Position numbers and translations under genes: made by a program | From: Janibacter limosus | Lineage (GTDB): Bacteria; Actinomycetota; Actinomycetes; Actinomycetales; Dermatophilaceae | Length of the DNA stretch: 64,000 nt | Direction: 5' to 3' | Assembly: GCF_004295485.1 (NCBI RefSeq) | Contig: NZ_CP036164.1 | Location: 124,001-188,000 of the forward strand | The notes under the pieces: model-generated | Databases searched by the model: none | What the model was told of the DNA's origin: nothing | What the model saw: the letters and a program-made list of their open reading frames with translations, nothing else | Shown here: piece after piece, positions 52,187 through 61,362 of the stretch | How positions within the stretch are numbered: the first letter of the stretch is position 1 | Layout of the letters: the number at the start of each line of letters is the position of its first letter

Positions 52187-53287
52187 GTGAGTTCTGTGCC
52201 TGTCATCCCACTACGAGGCGTCATGGGTCCGCGGGACCCGAAGGAGCCCGGTCGCGTGTCCACGCCACTGGAGCTGCTCTTCGACCTGGTCTTCGCGATC
52301 TGGTGGGCCTGGCTGAACTACACGTGGTTCGCCTCCGCCTACGCAGTCGACGACGTGCTCTTCCGTCTGCTGACCTTCGTCATCATGGGTGGCGCACTGA
52401 CCCTCGCGGCCGGGGTGCCCGGCTTCTTCGCCGACGGGCAGTCCGGCGTCCTCGTGGCGGGCTACGCGATCATGCGGGTCGGGATGGCTGCGCTGTGGCT
52501 GAGGGCCGCCCGGCACGACCCGCAGCGGCGATCGATCGCCCTGACCTACGCGGTGGGCATCCTGCTCGTCCAGCTGCTGTGGATCGCTCGGCTCCTCGTC
52601 GTCGACCCCACCTGGGTGGTCGTCACCTTCCTGGTCGGGGTGGTGCTGGAGCTGTCCGTCCCCTTCGTGGCGGAGCGCCGGGCACACACCCCCTTCCACC
52701 CCGAGCACGTCGCCGAGCGGTACGGGCTGCTGACGATCATCGTCCTCGGCGAGGTCGTGCTCGCCACGGTCCTCGCGACCCAGACGGCGCTGGCCGGCGG
52801 TGGTGGTGGGGAGGGTCGCTCGCCCGGCCTGGTGCTGCTCGTCGTCGGCGCCTTCCTCGTGGTCCTCTCGCTGTGGTGGCTCTACTTCCGCCGGGAGCAC
52901 GTGGACCTCGTCGAGCACCGGCACGGGGTGTGGGTCTTCGGCTACTCCCACTACCTCGTCTACGCGTCCGTCGCGGCCGTCGGCGCGGCGCTGGCCGCCG
53001 CTGTCGAGGTGGCGACGCACGACGCGCACGTCTCCGCCCAGGCGGTCGGGTGGCTGCTCGCCGGTGCGATCGTCGTGTACCTGCTCACCCTCGGCGGCCT
53101 GCACCTGCTCGGCGGTGACCCGGTGGCCCGCTGCCTGGCGCCCGGTCTGGTCGTCGCCGTGCTGGTGCTCGCTGTCGCGGCGGTCGGCCCGGCGATGAGC
53201 GTCGAGGTCCTGCTGATGGGGGTCGCCCTCGTCGTCGGCGTGGCCCTGCACCACGTGCTGGACCAGCGGGCTGCGCGAGGGACGTGA
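52187..53287 (+). CDS. ltrA: Low-temperature-requirement protein A family membrane protein
   Basis: 366 residues, ten or so membrane helices. Typical beginning: TPLELLFDLVFAIWWAWLNYT and later FHPEHVAERYGLLTIIVLGEVVLA. The family is widespread; biochemical role unclear. GTG start. Confidence 0.87.
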   Translation: MSSVPVIPLRGVMGPRDPKEPGRVSTPLELLFDLVFAIWWAWLNYTWFASAYAVDDVLFRLLTFVIMGGALTLAAGVPGFFADGQSGVLVAGYAIMRVGMAALWLRAARHDPQRRSIALTYAVGILLVQLLWIARLLVVDPTWVVVTFLVGVVLELSVPFVAERRAHTPFHPEHVAERYGLLTIIVLGEVVLATVLATQTALAGGGGGEGRSPGLVLLVVGAFLVVLSLWWLYFRREHVDLVEHRHGVWVFGYSHYLVYASVAAVGAALAAAVEVATHDAHVSAQAVGWLLAGAIVVYLLTLGGLHLLGGDPVARCLAPGLVVAVLVLAVAAVGPAMSVEVLLMGVALVVGVALHHVLDQRAARGT

Positions 53288-53349
53288 CCGTGGCGGTCGG
53301 TGGCATCGGCGGGGGCGTCGTGGGTTAGCATTGCCGCTGCGCCTCGCGC

Positions 53350-53423
53350 GCCGGTGTAGCTCAATGGTAGAGCGCCAGCTTCCCAAGCTGGACACGCGGG
53401 TTCGATTCCCGTCACCGGCTCCA
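53350..53423 (+). tRNA. tRNA-Gly (anticodon CCC)
   Basis: Acceptor stem GCCGGTG pairs with CACCGGC, D arm TAGCTCAATGGTAGAG, anticodon stem CCAGC/GCTGG with loop TTCCCAA (anticodon CCC), T arm CGGGTTCGATTCCCG, discriminator T as usual for glycine tRNAs, and an encoded CCA at 53421-53423. Confidence 0.95.
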
Positions 53424-53435
53424 GCCGTCCCCGAA

Positions 53436-53467
53436 GGGGGTGTCGCCGCATTTGCGGCGACACCCCC
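53436..53467. terminator. Terminator after tRNA-Gly
   Basis: Arms GGGGGTGTCGCCGC (53436-53449) and complement (53454-53467), loop attt, preceded by CGAA. The following 160 bases to 53628 show nothing recognisable. Confidence 0.75.
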
Positions 53468-53628
53468 TCCGGCTTTGCGCGACGTGCCCCCTCGTCACTA
53501 CCAAGGTGAGGTGTGGCTCGCGGACGCGGGCTGAGCAACTGGTTTGGCCCGGCGTCGTTGGCGACGCCTGGCCGACGGTATATCGGGGGCCAGGTGCGCA
53601 CAACGACGGCAGGTTCGGTGGGGCATGG

Positions 53629-53664
53629 CGAAGGGCCCGCGTCCTGGTGGACGCGGGCCCTTCG
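53629..53664. terminator. Terminator of the Tat-exported protein gene
   Basis: Perfect 16-bp arms CGAAGGGCCCGCGTCC and complement with loop tggt, 17 bases past the stop. Confidence 0.75.
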
Positions 53665-53680
53665 ATGAGCGTGACGTGAA

Positions 53681-54229
53681 TCAGGCCGGGATCGCCTGCG
53701 GTGCCGGCATGTACCCGACGCTGTTAGCGGTGGCGTTGCTTGCCTGCACGGTGACGGTGAGATTGAAGGCGCCAGCTTGACCGAGAAGGATGTCTTGGCC
53801 GACAGGTGACGTGTATTCGCTTCCCGGGGCGATGGTGACCTGACCCAAGCCGGTGCCAGGCGCGAGGGTCAGGGTGACGGTGTTGGTGCCATAGCCCGAA
53901 GTTGTGGCGCCCTGTGCGACGTTCTTGATGTCCGAGCCGAAGACCTGGATCCCCTCGATCGTCTGGCCGCTGTCGACGGCAAAGGTGACGACCAAGCCCT
54001 CGGCGGGCACCGTGCCGGTGTTCCTAAAGGTCGTCGCCGAGATGTTCATCTGCGTGTCGGTTTGGCGCACGACGCCAGCAGCGCCCGGCGTCGACGTCGA
54101 CAGGTCGATGTCGGGGGTCGGCTCGGGTGATGCAGCGAGCGAAGGTGCGGCGGCGGCGACAGAGATGGCGGGCACGGCCCAAGCTGCACCCTTGACGATG
54201 GTGCGGCGGCTCGTATTCAGGTCAGACAC
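53681..54229 (-). CDS. Tat-exported protein of unknown function
   Basis: 182 residues. Twin-arginine signal NTSRRTIVKGAAWAVPAISV followed by AAAAPSLAA. The mature part is rich in Thr, Gly, Val and Ala with no Cys or His and looks like a beta-sandwich (DUF11-like, TTFRNTGTVPAEGLVVTFAVD). Probably a surface or cell-wall protein. GTG start. The gene and the 250-bp spacer upstream are visibly richer in A+T than their neighbours. Confidence 0.75.
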   Translation of the reverse strand: MSDLNTSRRTIVKGAAWAVPAISVAAAAPSLAASPEPTPDIDLSTSTPGAAGVVRQTDTQMNISATTFRNTGTVPAEGLVVTFAVDSGQTIEGIQVFGSDIKNVAQGATTSGYGTNTVTLTLAPGTGLGQVTIAPGSEYTSPVGQDILLGQAGAFNLTVTVQASNATANSVGYMPAPQAIPA

Positions 54230-54480
54230 GTTCTTCCTCCAGAGGCTTGCGCATGACCACGAGGCAGAACGTCACCTCCCCGTGACCGGAACGGCTCGAA
54301 GGCTACCGTTACCTGTCAGTAATAAGAGGCGTTCTTGGCGAGATATTTGCAAAGCGTGACTCTTGCCTCTGACCTGCCGGTTTTGGCGCTCACGGCGAGC
54401 GACTGGTACGCCACGGACACGCATGTGAGGAGCCTCGATGAACGACTGGATGGCGCGTCCGGTCCTCTAGGGTCTGGACC
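54230..54480. other. A+T-richer spacer between the Tat protein gene and dcd
   Basis: Divergent promoter region. 54305-54360 is the most A+T-rich stretch (GTAATAAGAGGCG, GATATTTGC), probably holding the promoter of the Tat-protein gene. I see no gene and no firm -10/-35 pair. Confidence 0.5.
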
Positions 54481-55056
54481 ATGTTGCTCTCCGACAGGGA
54501 CATCCGCGCCGAGATCGACGGTGGACGGGTCGCGCTCGAGCCGTGGGACCCGGCGATGGTCCAGCCCAGCAGCGTCGACGTGCGCATGGACAAGTACTTC
54601 CGCCTCTTCGACAACCACAAGTACCCCGTCATCGACCCCGCGGCCGACCAGCCCGACCTCACCCGGCTCATCGAGGTCGAGCCGGACGAGGGCTTCGTGC
54701 TGCACCCGGGGGAGTTCGTCCTGGGCTCCACCCTCGAGACGGTCACGCTGCCTGACGACCTGGCTGCGCGCGTCGAGGGCAAGTCCTCGCTCGGCCGCCT
54801 CGGGCTGCTGACCCATGCCACGGCCGGCTTCGTCGACCCCGGCTTCTCCGGCCACGTGACGCTCGAGCTGAGCAATGTCGCGACCCTGCCGATCCGCCTG
54901 TGGCCCGGCATGAAGATCGGCCAGCTGTGCTTCTTCCGGTTGTCCTCCCCGGCCGAGCACCCCTACGGGTCGGCCGCCTACGGGTCGCACTACCAGGGGC
55001 AGCGCGGGCCGACGGCGAGCCGGTCCTTCGCCAACTTCCATCGGAGCGACGTCTGA
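54481..55056 (+). CDS. dcd: dCTP deaminase (actinobacterial bifunctional type)
   Basis: 191 residues. Block [34 protein letters not shown] includes the catalytic Glu and the nucleotide site (only the segment around [16 protein letters not shown] is needed to recognise it). Actinobacterial Dcd converts dCTP to dUMP directly. The last codons and stop are part of a 51-bp tandem duplication that continues downstream. Confidence 0.95.
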   Translation: MLLSDRDIRAEIDGGRVALEPWDPAMVQPSSVDVRMDKYFRLFDNHKYPVIDPAADQPDLTRLIEVEPDEGFVLHPGEFVLGSTLETVTLPDDLAARVEGKSSLGRLGLLTHATAGFVDPGFSGHVTLELSNVATLPIRLWPGMKIGQLCFFRLSSPAEHPYGSAAYGSHYQGQRGPTASRSFANFHRSDV

Positions 55057-55147
55057 CCCTTCGAGATGGCCGCGGGCGGCCTCCTCAGGGATCAGGGCGA
55101 CGTCTGACCCTTCGAGACGGCCGCGGGCGGCCTCCTCAGGGATCAGG
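55046..55147. repeat. 51-bp tandem duplication at the dcd 3' end
   Basis: Two units starting GCGACGTCTGACCC (55046 and 55097), each with CCCTTCGAGA, GGCCGCGGGCGGCC and CTCCTCAGGGATCAGGG; a member of the CCCTGAGGAG...TCTCGAAGGG family in reverse. The first unit includes the last codons and stop of dcd, which is thus copied downstream. Confidence 0.85.
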
Positions 55148-55199
55148 GCAGAGGAGCCTTCCCGGCGCGCGCTCGTGACTGGCAAGTAACATGTCGGGG

Positions 55200-56729
55200 A
55201 TGAGCACCACGACGCACACGCCGGCCCCGTACGACCAGCCTCGCGAGGAGCACGACAGTCGCCGGGTGTCCGCCGTCACCGACGACGCGCTCGGCACCCT
55301 CGACGCGACAGGCGTCGCCGCGGCGATCCGGGCGGGCAGCATCAGCGCCACCGAGGCGGTGGAGGCGGCCATCGCGCGCATCGCCGCGGTCAACCCGGTG
55401 CTCGGCGCGACCACGGTCGACGACCACGAGCGGGCGCGCAGCCGCGCCAGCCACCTGCCGGCCGGGACGTCGGCCCCCTTCGCCGGGGTCCCGTCGGCCT
55501 TCAAGGACAACGTGACCGTGGCCGGGCTGCCCATGCGGATGGGCTCCGACGCCCTCCCTGCCGGGCCCAACGAGGTCGACGGGGCATTCGTCCGGCAGTA
55601 CCTGTCCACCGGGGTCATCCCCGTGGCGACGACCACCTGCCCGCCCTTCGGCTGGACCGCGACCACTGAGCGCCCGCAGGGCCGGGTCACCCGTAACCCC
55701 TGGGCCACCGGGTACTCCAGCGGTGGTTCCTCCGGCGGGTCGGCCGCGCTCGTCGCCTCCGGCGCGCTGCCCATCGCGCACGGCAACGACGGTGGCGGAT
55801 CCATCCGCATCCCTGCAGCCGCGTGCGGGCTCGTCGGGCTGAAGGCGACCCGCGGCCGTCTCCTCGGCGATCCGACGACCGACAAGACTCCCATCGCGAT
55901 CGTGGTCAATGGCGTGCTCACCCGCACCGTCCGCGACACCGCGGCCTTCCTCGCGGCCGCCGAGCGCTTCCAGCCCTCCGGCAAGCTGCCCCCGGTCGGT
56001 CTCGTCGAGGGCCCCGGAGCTCGCCGGCTGCGGATCGGGATGATGCTCGACTCGCCCCTGGCTCCGGCCACCGACTCGCAGACCCGCGAGGCCGTCGAGG
56101 GCGCAGCCCGACTGCTCGAGAGCCTCGGCCACACCGTCGACGACAGCGTCCAGATCGCCGTCCCCGCGTTCTTCAAGACCGACTTCGAGGACTACTGGGG
56201 CCTGCTCGCCATGGCCTCTGCCGCGCAGGGCAAGTCGCTCTTCGGCCAGGACTTCGACGCCTCGCAGCTGGACAACGTCACCCTCGGTCTCGCCGCCAGG
56301 GCCAAGCGGCGGCTGCACCGCATCCCGCTGTGCGTCGCCCGCCTGGCGGCCACGGGGATCGCGTCGGAGCGGCTCTTCCCCGCCGGCACCGACCTCGTCC
56401 TCACCCCGACCCTGACGCACACCACCCCGCGCATCGGGTACCTGTCGGCGGACCTGGACTTCGAGACCCACTTCGAGCGGCTCACCGGCTATGTCGGCTT
56501 CACCCCGCTGCACAACGCCAACGGTCAGCCGTCGATCTCGCTGCCGCTGGGCCGCACCGACGACGGGCGGCCGATCGGCGTCATGCTCTCGGCCCGCAAG
56601 GGACAGGAGCGGCTCCTGCTGGAGCTGGCCTTCGAGCTGGAGGCGGCCGCTCCCCTTCGAGGCCCGGGCCCGGGGGCCCTCGCGCCTCAGGACGGCGCCT
56701 TCGCCCGCATCGACGGCGCGGCCGCCTGA
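55200..56729 (+). CDS. Amidase-signature family hydrolase
   Basis: About 510 residues. The Ser-cisSer-Lys triad is visible: Lys in SAFKDNVTVAG, and the GYSSGGSSGGSAALVASG glycine/serine loop. It hydrolyses an amide; paralogues include GatA but the flanking text differs and gatC/B are absent. ATG at 55200 is favoured because TAACAT (55187-55192) could be the -10 of a leaderless message; ATG at 55191 is the alternative. Confidence 0.87.
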   Translation: MSTTTHTPAPYDQPREEHDSRRVSAVTDDALGTLDATGVAAAIRAGSISATEAVEAAIARIAAVNPVLGATTVDDHERARSRASHLPAGTSAPFAGVPSAFKDNVTVAGLPMRMGSDALPAGPNEVDGAFVRQYLSTGVIPVATTTCPPFGWTATTERPQGRVTRNPWATGYSSGGSSGGSAALVASGALPIAHGNDGGGSIRIPAAACGLVGLKATRGRLLGDPTTDKTPIAIVVNGVLTRTVRDTAAFLAAAERFQPSGKLPPVGLVEGPGARRLRIGMMLDSPLAPATDSQTREAVEGAARLLESLGHTVDDSVQIAVPAFFKTDFEDYWGLLAMASAAQGKSLFGQDFDASQLDNVTLGLAARAKRRLHRIPLCVARLAATGIASERLFPAGTDLVLTPTLTHTTPRIGYLSADLDFETHFERLTGYVGFTPLHNANGQPSISLPLGRTDDGRPIGVMLSARKGQERLLLELAFELEAAAPLRGPGPGALAPQDGAFARIDGAAA

Positions 56730-57695
56730 TCAGTCCAGCGCCACCGTCGCCGTGAGGGCACGGTGGTCGCTGCCGCGCTCGCGGGTGACGACGAGATCGG
56801 TGCAGGTCGCGTCACGGGTCAGGACGTGGTCGATGGGCACGGGGGCAAAGCCGGCGCCCCGCGTGCGCCCCCAGGTCCCGGGGAAACCCGCGCCCAGCTG
56901 GGTGGTGCAGTCGCGCACGCCACTGCGGCGCACGAAGTCGTGGAAGGCGACCGCGCTCGGCGGGGCGTTGAGGTCGCCGAGCACGACGACCGGACCGTCG
57001 GTCCCCTGCGTGGCGGTGCGAAGGGAGTCCAGCCCCTCTCCCCACCGCTCGGCTGCGAAGAAGGCCGGGTTCTGCAGGCGGGTGCCGATGACGCTCACCT
57101 CGGTGTCACCTGAGCGCAGCCGCAGGACGCTTCCCGGCTGTCGGCCGGCGAGCGGCTCGCTCGCGACCACCCGCCAGGGAGCGCGGACCCATACGTCGAC
57201 ATCGGCGCCGATGTAGTCGTCGTGGTCGCTGTCGGCCAGCCGCCACTGCGGACCGAGCGCCCGGCCCAGGCCCTCGGTGCGGTCCGGCGCCCACTCCTGG
57301 AGCGCGAGCACGTCGGCGCCCTCCGCCAGGTCCACGAGCTCCGCGTCGGTCGGGCCGGCCCACGCGGTGTTGAGTGTCGCGACGGTGATCGTGGGGGAGT
57401 CCGGCGGTACCTGACGGTCATCGGCGACCAGGTGGTCGAGCAGTGACACCTGACTGGTCAAGAGGCCGGCGACGAGCGCCAGCCGCCACCACCGGTGATG
57501 CCGCCACGGCAGCAGGGCCGCGACCACCGCCACGAGGAGGATCACGGGCAGGCCACCCGCGAGGACCACCCCGAGGCTGGTGCGTCCGCCCTTGACGTGC
57601 ATGAGGACGACCGCGAGCACGCACAGGACGAGGACGGCCAGGCTGGCCCGTGCCGCCGCCGTCCCCCAGCGTGTCCTCGCCCCGTCAGTCGTCAT
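56730..57695 (-). CDS. Membrane-anchored endonuclease/exonuclease/phosphatase-family protein
   Basis: 321 residues: three N-terminal membrane helices (residues 10-95), then an EEP domain: TLNTAWAG, ALQEWAPDRTEG, VVLGDLNAPP, IDHVLTR and RGSDHRAL. Active site would be outside the membrane. Related proteins hydrolyse phosphodiesters or lipids; the substrate is unknown. Confidence 0.83.
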   Translation of the reverse strand: MTTDGARTRWGTAAARASLAVLVLCVLAVVLMHVKGGRTSLGVVLAGGLPVILLVAVVAALLPWRHHRWWRLALVAGLLTSQVSLLDHLVADDRQVPPDSPTITVATLNTAWAGPTDAELVDLAEGADVLALQEWAPDRTEGLGRALGPQWRLADSDHDDYIGADVDVWVRAPWRVVASEPLAGRQPGSVLRLRSGDTEVSVIGTRLQNPAFFAAERWGEGLDSLRTATQGTDGPVVVLGDLNAPPSAVAFHDFVRRSGVRDCTTQLGAGFPGTWGRTRGAGFAPVPIDHVLTRDATCTDLVVTRERGSDHRALTATVALD

Positions 57696-57756
57696 CGCGA
57701 CGTCAGTGTGCCAGCCCGTGCCAGAGCGTCCCGGGGCCTGTGCCAAGGTGGCGACC

Positions 57757-58791
57757 ATGCCTGACTTCGCTCCCGGCCCCACCGGCACCGACGAGGTGCT
57801 CTTCGCCGTCGACGAGACCCTGGGCCGGATCCTGCTCAACCGGCCCCGGACCATCAACTCGCTGACCCGCGACATGGTCGTGGCCGTCCGCGCACAGCTG
57901 CTCGCCTGGGAGCAGGACGACACGGTGAGTGCCGTGACGATCGAGGGCGCGGGGGAGCGTGGTCTGTGCGCCGGCGGTGACGTCCGCGCCGTCCGTGAGG
58001 CCCACCTCGCGGGCACCTCTGGGGGAGTGGACTTCTGGGCCGACGAGTACGTCCTCGACGCGCAGATCGCCGAGTACCCCAAGCCGGTCATCGCGCTCAT
58101 GGACGGCATCGTCATGGGCGGCGGTCTGGGCATCTCGATGTTTGCCGACGCCCGTTGGGCCACCGAGCGTTCCCGGGTCGCCATGCCCGAGACGATCATC
58201 GGCTTCTTCCCCGACGTCGCCGCGACCTACCTGCTCTCCCGGGCTCCGGGGGAGGCGGGGACCCACGTCGCGATGACCGGCACGACCTTCACCGGTGCCG
58301 ACGCGGTGCACCTCGGCCTGGCCGACGCCGTCGTCGACCACGCGCGCCTGCCGGAGCTCGTCCGGGCCATCGCGGCCGGCGGCCCCGTGGAGCCGGTGCC
58401 CGCCGGGGCGGCGACGAGCGAGGACAGCGCCCTCGCCGCGGCCCACGACTGGATCGACGAGTGCTATGTCGGCGATGACCCGGCCGCCATCCTGATTCGG
58501 CTGCGCGCCCACGACCACCCGGACGCCCGGGCTGCCGCCGAGGAGATCTCCCTTCGCTCGCCGTTGTCCGTCGCCGTCACCCTCGAGGCATTGCGACGGG
58601 CCGCGCAGGCCACGTCCGTGCGCGAGGTGCTGCAGCAGGACACTCGCGTGGCGCGCGCCCTGCTCGCCCGGGGTGACTTCGACGAAGGGGTCCGCGCCCT
58701 GCTCGTCGACAAGGACCGGCAGCCCCGCTGGCGCCACGACTCGGTGGAAAACGTCTCGCGGACAGAGGTGCTGGGCGTCTTCACAGGTTAG
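57757..58791 (+). CDS. 3-hydroxyisobutyryl-CoA hydrolase
   Basis: 344 residues of the enoyl-CoA hydratase superfamily: NRPRTINSLTRDMV, GERGLCAGGDVRAV, MDGIVMGGGLGISM, MPETIIGFFPDVAATYLLSR and the long ECH_2 C-terminus distinguish HIBYL-CoA hydrolase from ordinary hydratases. It frees 3-hydroxyisobutyrate in valine breakdown, downstream of the BKD complex also found in this window. Confidence 0.87.
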   Translation: MPDFAPGPTGTDEVLFAVDETLGRILLNRPRTINSLTRDMVVAVRAQLLAWEQDDTVSAVTIEGAGERGLCAGGDVRAVREAHLAGTSGGVDFWADEYVLDAQIAEYPKPVIALMDGIVMGGGLGISMFADARWATERSRVAMPETIIGFFPDVAATYLLSRAPGEAGTHVAMTGTTFTGADAVHLGLADAVVDHARLPELVRAIAAGGPVEPVPAGAATSEDSALAAAHDWIDECYVGDDPAAILIRLRAHDHPDARAAAEEISLRSPLSVAVTLEALRRAAQATSVREVLQQDTRVARALLARGDFDEGVRALLVDKDRQPRWRHDSVENVSRTEVLGVFTG

Positions 58792-58845
58792 GTTGGAAGA
58801 CCACGCGGAGTCACTGCCCGCGCGACCAGATGGGACTGGTGCCGG

Positions 58846-59979
58846 ATGATTCGGCTCGACGGCGTCACCAAGCAATACCCCGACGGCACGGTTGCCGTCG
58901 ACGACCTGAGCCTCACGGCGCCGGACCGAGCCATCACGGTGCTCGTCGGGCCCTCCGGCTGCGGCAAGACGACCACCCTGCGGATGATCAACCGGATGAT
59001 CGAGCCGACCTCGGGCTCGGTGACGATCGATGGCCAGGACGTCCTCGCCATGGACGCCGCGCAGCTGCGCCGCGGGATCGGCTACGTCATCCAGCACGGC
59101 GGTCTCTTCCCGCACCACACCGTCGAGCGCAATGTCGCGGCCGTGCCCCTCCTGCTCGGTACCGCCAAGAGGGAGGCGATCAGCCGTGCCCGCGAGCTGC
59201 TCGAGCTGGTCGGCCTCGACCCCGCCCTCGGTCGGCGCTACCCCAGCCAGCTCTCCGGGGGACAGCAGCAGCGGGTCGGGGTCGCCCGGGCGCTCGCGGC
59301 CGATCCGCCGGTGATGCTCATGGACGAGCCCTTCTCCGCCGTCGACCCGGTCGTGCGCGAGCAGCTGCAGGACGAGTTCCTGCGCCTGCAGGGCGAGCTG
59401 GGCAAGACGATCGTCATGGTCACGCACGACATCGACGAGGCGATCAAGCTCGGTGACCACGTCGCCGTGCTGCAGGTCGGGGGGCGCATCGCCCAGCTGG
59501 CCCGGCCGGCCGAGCTGCTCGCGCACCCCGCCGACAACTTCGTCGCCGACTTCCTCGGTCGTGACCGCGGCTACCGCGCGCTCGGCTTCGACAGCGCCAG
59601 CGTCCCGCTGCACGACGAGCCGACGATCCCGCTGGGCGCGACGGTCGCCGAGGCGGCCGCACGCGCGGGCAGCGACGGGTGGGTCCTCGTGGTCGACGAC
59701 CGCCGTCACCCCCAGGGGTGGGCGCGTCCCACGGACCTGCCGGGCGAAGGGAGCATCGACGAGCGCTCGTTGGCGCTCGGCGGCACCCTCGCCCGCGTGG
59801 GCGGACCGCTGCGGGTGGCCCTGGACGCGGCGCTGTCCTCCCCGAGCCGGCGGGGAGTGGTCGTCGACGGCGACGGCGCCCTCGCGGGCACCTGCCGGGC
59901 GACCGAGGTCCTGTCCGTGATCGAGGCCCGGGAGCGGCCGAGCGACCCCGGCGAGCACTCCGCGCACGCGGTCCACTGA
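58846..59979 (+). CDS. opuCA: Osmoprotectant ABC transporter ATP-binding protein
   Basis: 377 residues: [54 protein letters not shown]; the C-terminal 110 residues are a degenerate CBS-like region (VVVDGDGALAGTCRATEVLS), typical of OpuCA/ProV. First of four overlapping genes for glycine betaine, choline or carnitine uptake. Confidence 0.9.
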   Translation: MIRLDGVTKQYPDGTVAVDDLSLTAPDRAITVLVGPSGCGKTTTLRMINRMIEPTSGSVTIDGQDVLAMDAAQLRRGIGYVIQHGGLFPHHTVERNVAAVPLLLGTAKREAISRARELLELVGLDPALGRRYPSQLSGGQQQRVGVARALAADPPVMLMDEPFSAVDPVVREQLQDEFLRLQGELGKTIVMVTHDIDEAIKLGDHVAVLQVGGRIAQLARPAELLAHPADNFVADFLGRDRGYRALGFDSASVPLHDEPTIPLGATVAEAAARAGSDGWVLVVDDRRHPQGWARPTDLPGEGSIDERSLALGGTLARVGGPLRVALDAALSSPSRRGVVVDGDGALAGTCRATEVLSVIEARERPSDPGEHSAHAVH

Positions 59980-59980
59980 C

Positions 59981-60631
59981 ATGAGCTGGATCCTCGATCA
60001 CCTCGACGACATCCTGTCGCTGACCCTGCGGCACACGTGGTTGGCCGGCGTGCCCCTCGTCATCGGGCTGCTCATCTCCCTTCCTCTCGGGTGGTTGGCC
60101 AACCGGCACCGCCGGCTGCGCGGTGCCGTCATCGTCGGGGCCGGCCTGCTCTACACGGTGCCCTCCCTGGCCCTCTTCGTCCTCATGCCCCTCGTGCTCG
60201 GTACGGGCATCCTCGACCCGCTCAACGTCGTCGTCGCGATGACGATCTACACGATCGCGCTGCTCGTGCGCTCGGTCGTCGACGGGCTCGGCTCGGTGCC
60301 CGAGGAGGTCGCCCGATCCGCGACGGCCATGGGCTACACGCCCGTGCGCCGGTTCTTCGGCGTCGACCTGCCGCTGGCGGTCCCCGTCATCGCCGCCGGC
60401 CTGCGGGTGGCCGCCGTCAGCAATGTCTCGATCGTCTCCATCGCCTCCCTCATCGGCGTCAACCAGCTCGGTGACCTGCTCGTCGACGGGTACAACCGGG
60501 CCATCTCCGGCGAGCTCGCCGCCGGGATCCTCGGCTGCGTCCTGCTCGCGCTCGTCCTCGACGTCGCGATCCGGGGACTGGAGCGAGCGCTGACCCCGTG
60601 GCGGCGTGCGGACCGGGGAGGCGCAGCATGA
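59981..60631 (+). CDS. opuCB: Osmoprotectant ABC transporter permease 1
   Basis: 216 residues, five to six helices, EAA-type loop VPEEVARSATAMGYTPVRRFF. ATG one base after the opuCA stop. Pairs with the second permease. Confidence 0.9.
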   Translation: MSWILDHLDDILSLTLRHTWLAGVPLVIGLLISLPLGWLANRHRRLRGAVIVGAGLLYTVPSLALFVLMPLVLGTGILDPLNVVVAMTIYTIALLVRSVVDGLGSVPEEVARSATAMGYTPVRRFFGVDLPLAVPVIAAGLRVAAVSNVSIVSIASLIGVNQLGDLLVDGYNRAISGELAAGILGCVLLALVLDVAIRGLERALTPWRRADRGGAA

Positions 60632-61362
60632 TCGGCTCCATCCTCGACTGGCTGACGAGCAGCGCGTCCTGGTCGGGCAACGACGGCATCCTCGTCCGGC
60701 TGCTGGAGCACGTCGGCTATACGCTCCTCGTCCTGGTCATCGCGGCGCTCATCGCCATCCCGCTGGGCTTGTGGATCGGTCACACCGGTCGGGGCCGGTG
60801 GATGGTCACGGCCGCCAACGCACTGCGCGCGGTGCCGACCCTCGGGCTGCTCTTCGCCCTGACCCTCGTGCTGCTGCCGCTGCTCCCGGGTGACGCGGCC
60901 TTCCTCGTCCCCAGCGTCATCGTCCTCGTCCTGCTCGCCGTCCCGGCGATCCTCTCGGGGACCTATGCGGGCGTCGAGGCCGTCTCGCCGGCCGCGCGCG
61001 ACGCCGCTCGCGGGATCGGCATGACGGGCAGCCAGGTGCTGTGGAAGGTCGAGCTGCCCATCGCCCTGCCGCTCCTCATCTCCGGGTTGCGCGCCGCCGT
61101 CCTGCAGGTGGTCGCCACCGCGACCGTCGCTGCCTATGTCGGGCTCGGTGGTCTCGGGAGGTTCCTCATCGACGGGCTGGCGACGCAGGACTACGCGAGC
61201 ACCGCCGGTGGCGCGCTCCTCGTGGCCGTCCTCGCGCTGGTGCTGGACGCTCCCTTCGCCCTGCTCGAGCGTCTCGTGGTCTCCCCGGGACTTACCGGCC
61301 GCTCCCGCTCCCTTCGTCCGTCCGAACCCAACCGCACCGCTCCCGCTGGAGGAACCCCATGA
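60628..61362 (+). CDS. opuCD: Osmoprotectant ABC transporter permease 2
   Basis: 244 residues, about six helices; loop VSPAARDAARGIGMTGSQVLW. ATGA overlap with the first permease and with the binding-protein gene. Confidence 0.9.
   Translation: MIGSILDWLTSSASWSGNDGILVRLLEHVGYTLLVLVIAALIAIPLGLWIGHTGRGRWMVTAANALRAVPTLGLLFALTLVLLPLLPGDAAFLVPSVIVLVLLAVPAILSGTYAGVEAVSPAARDAARGIGMTGSQVLWKVELPIALPLLISGLRAAVLQVVATATVAAYVGLGGLGRFLIDGLATQDYASTAGGALLVAVLALVLDAPFALLERLVVSPGLTGRSRSLRPSEPNRTAPAGGTP

Noticed and set aside
53350..53680. Integrated element at tRNA-Gly
   Set aside because: No integrase, no duplicated tRNA end and only one compositionally odd gene.
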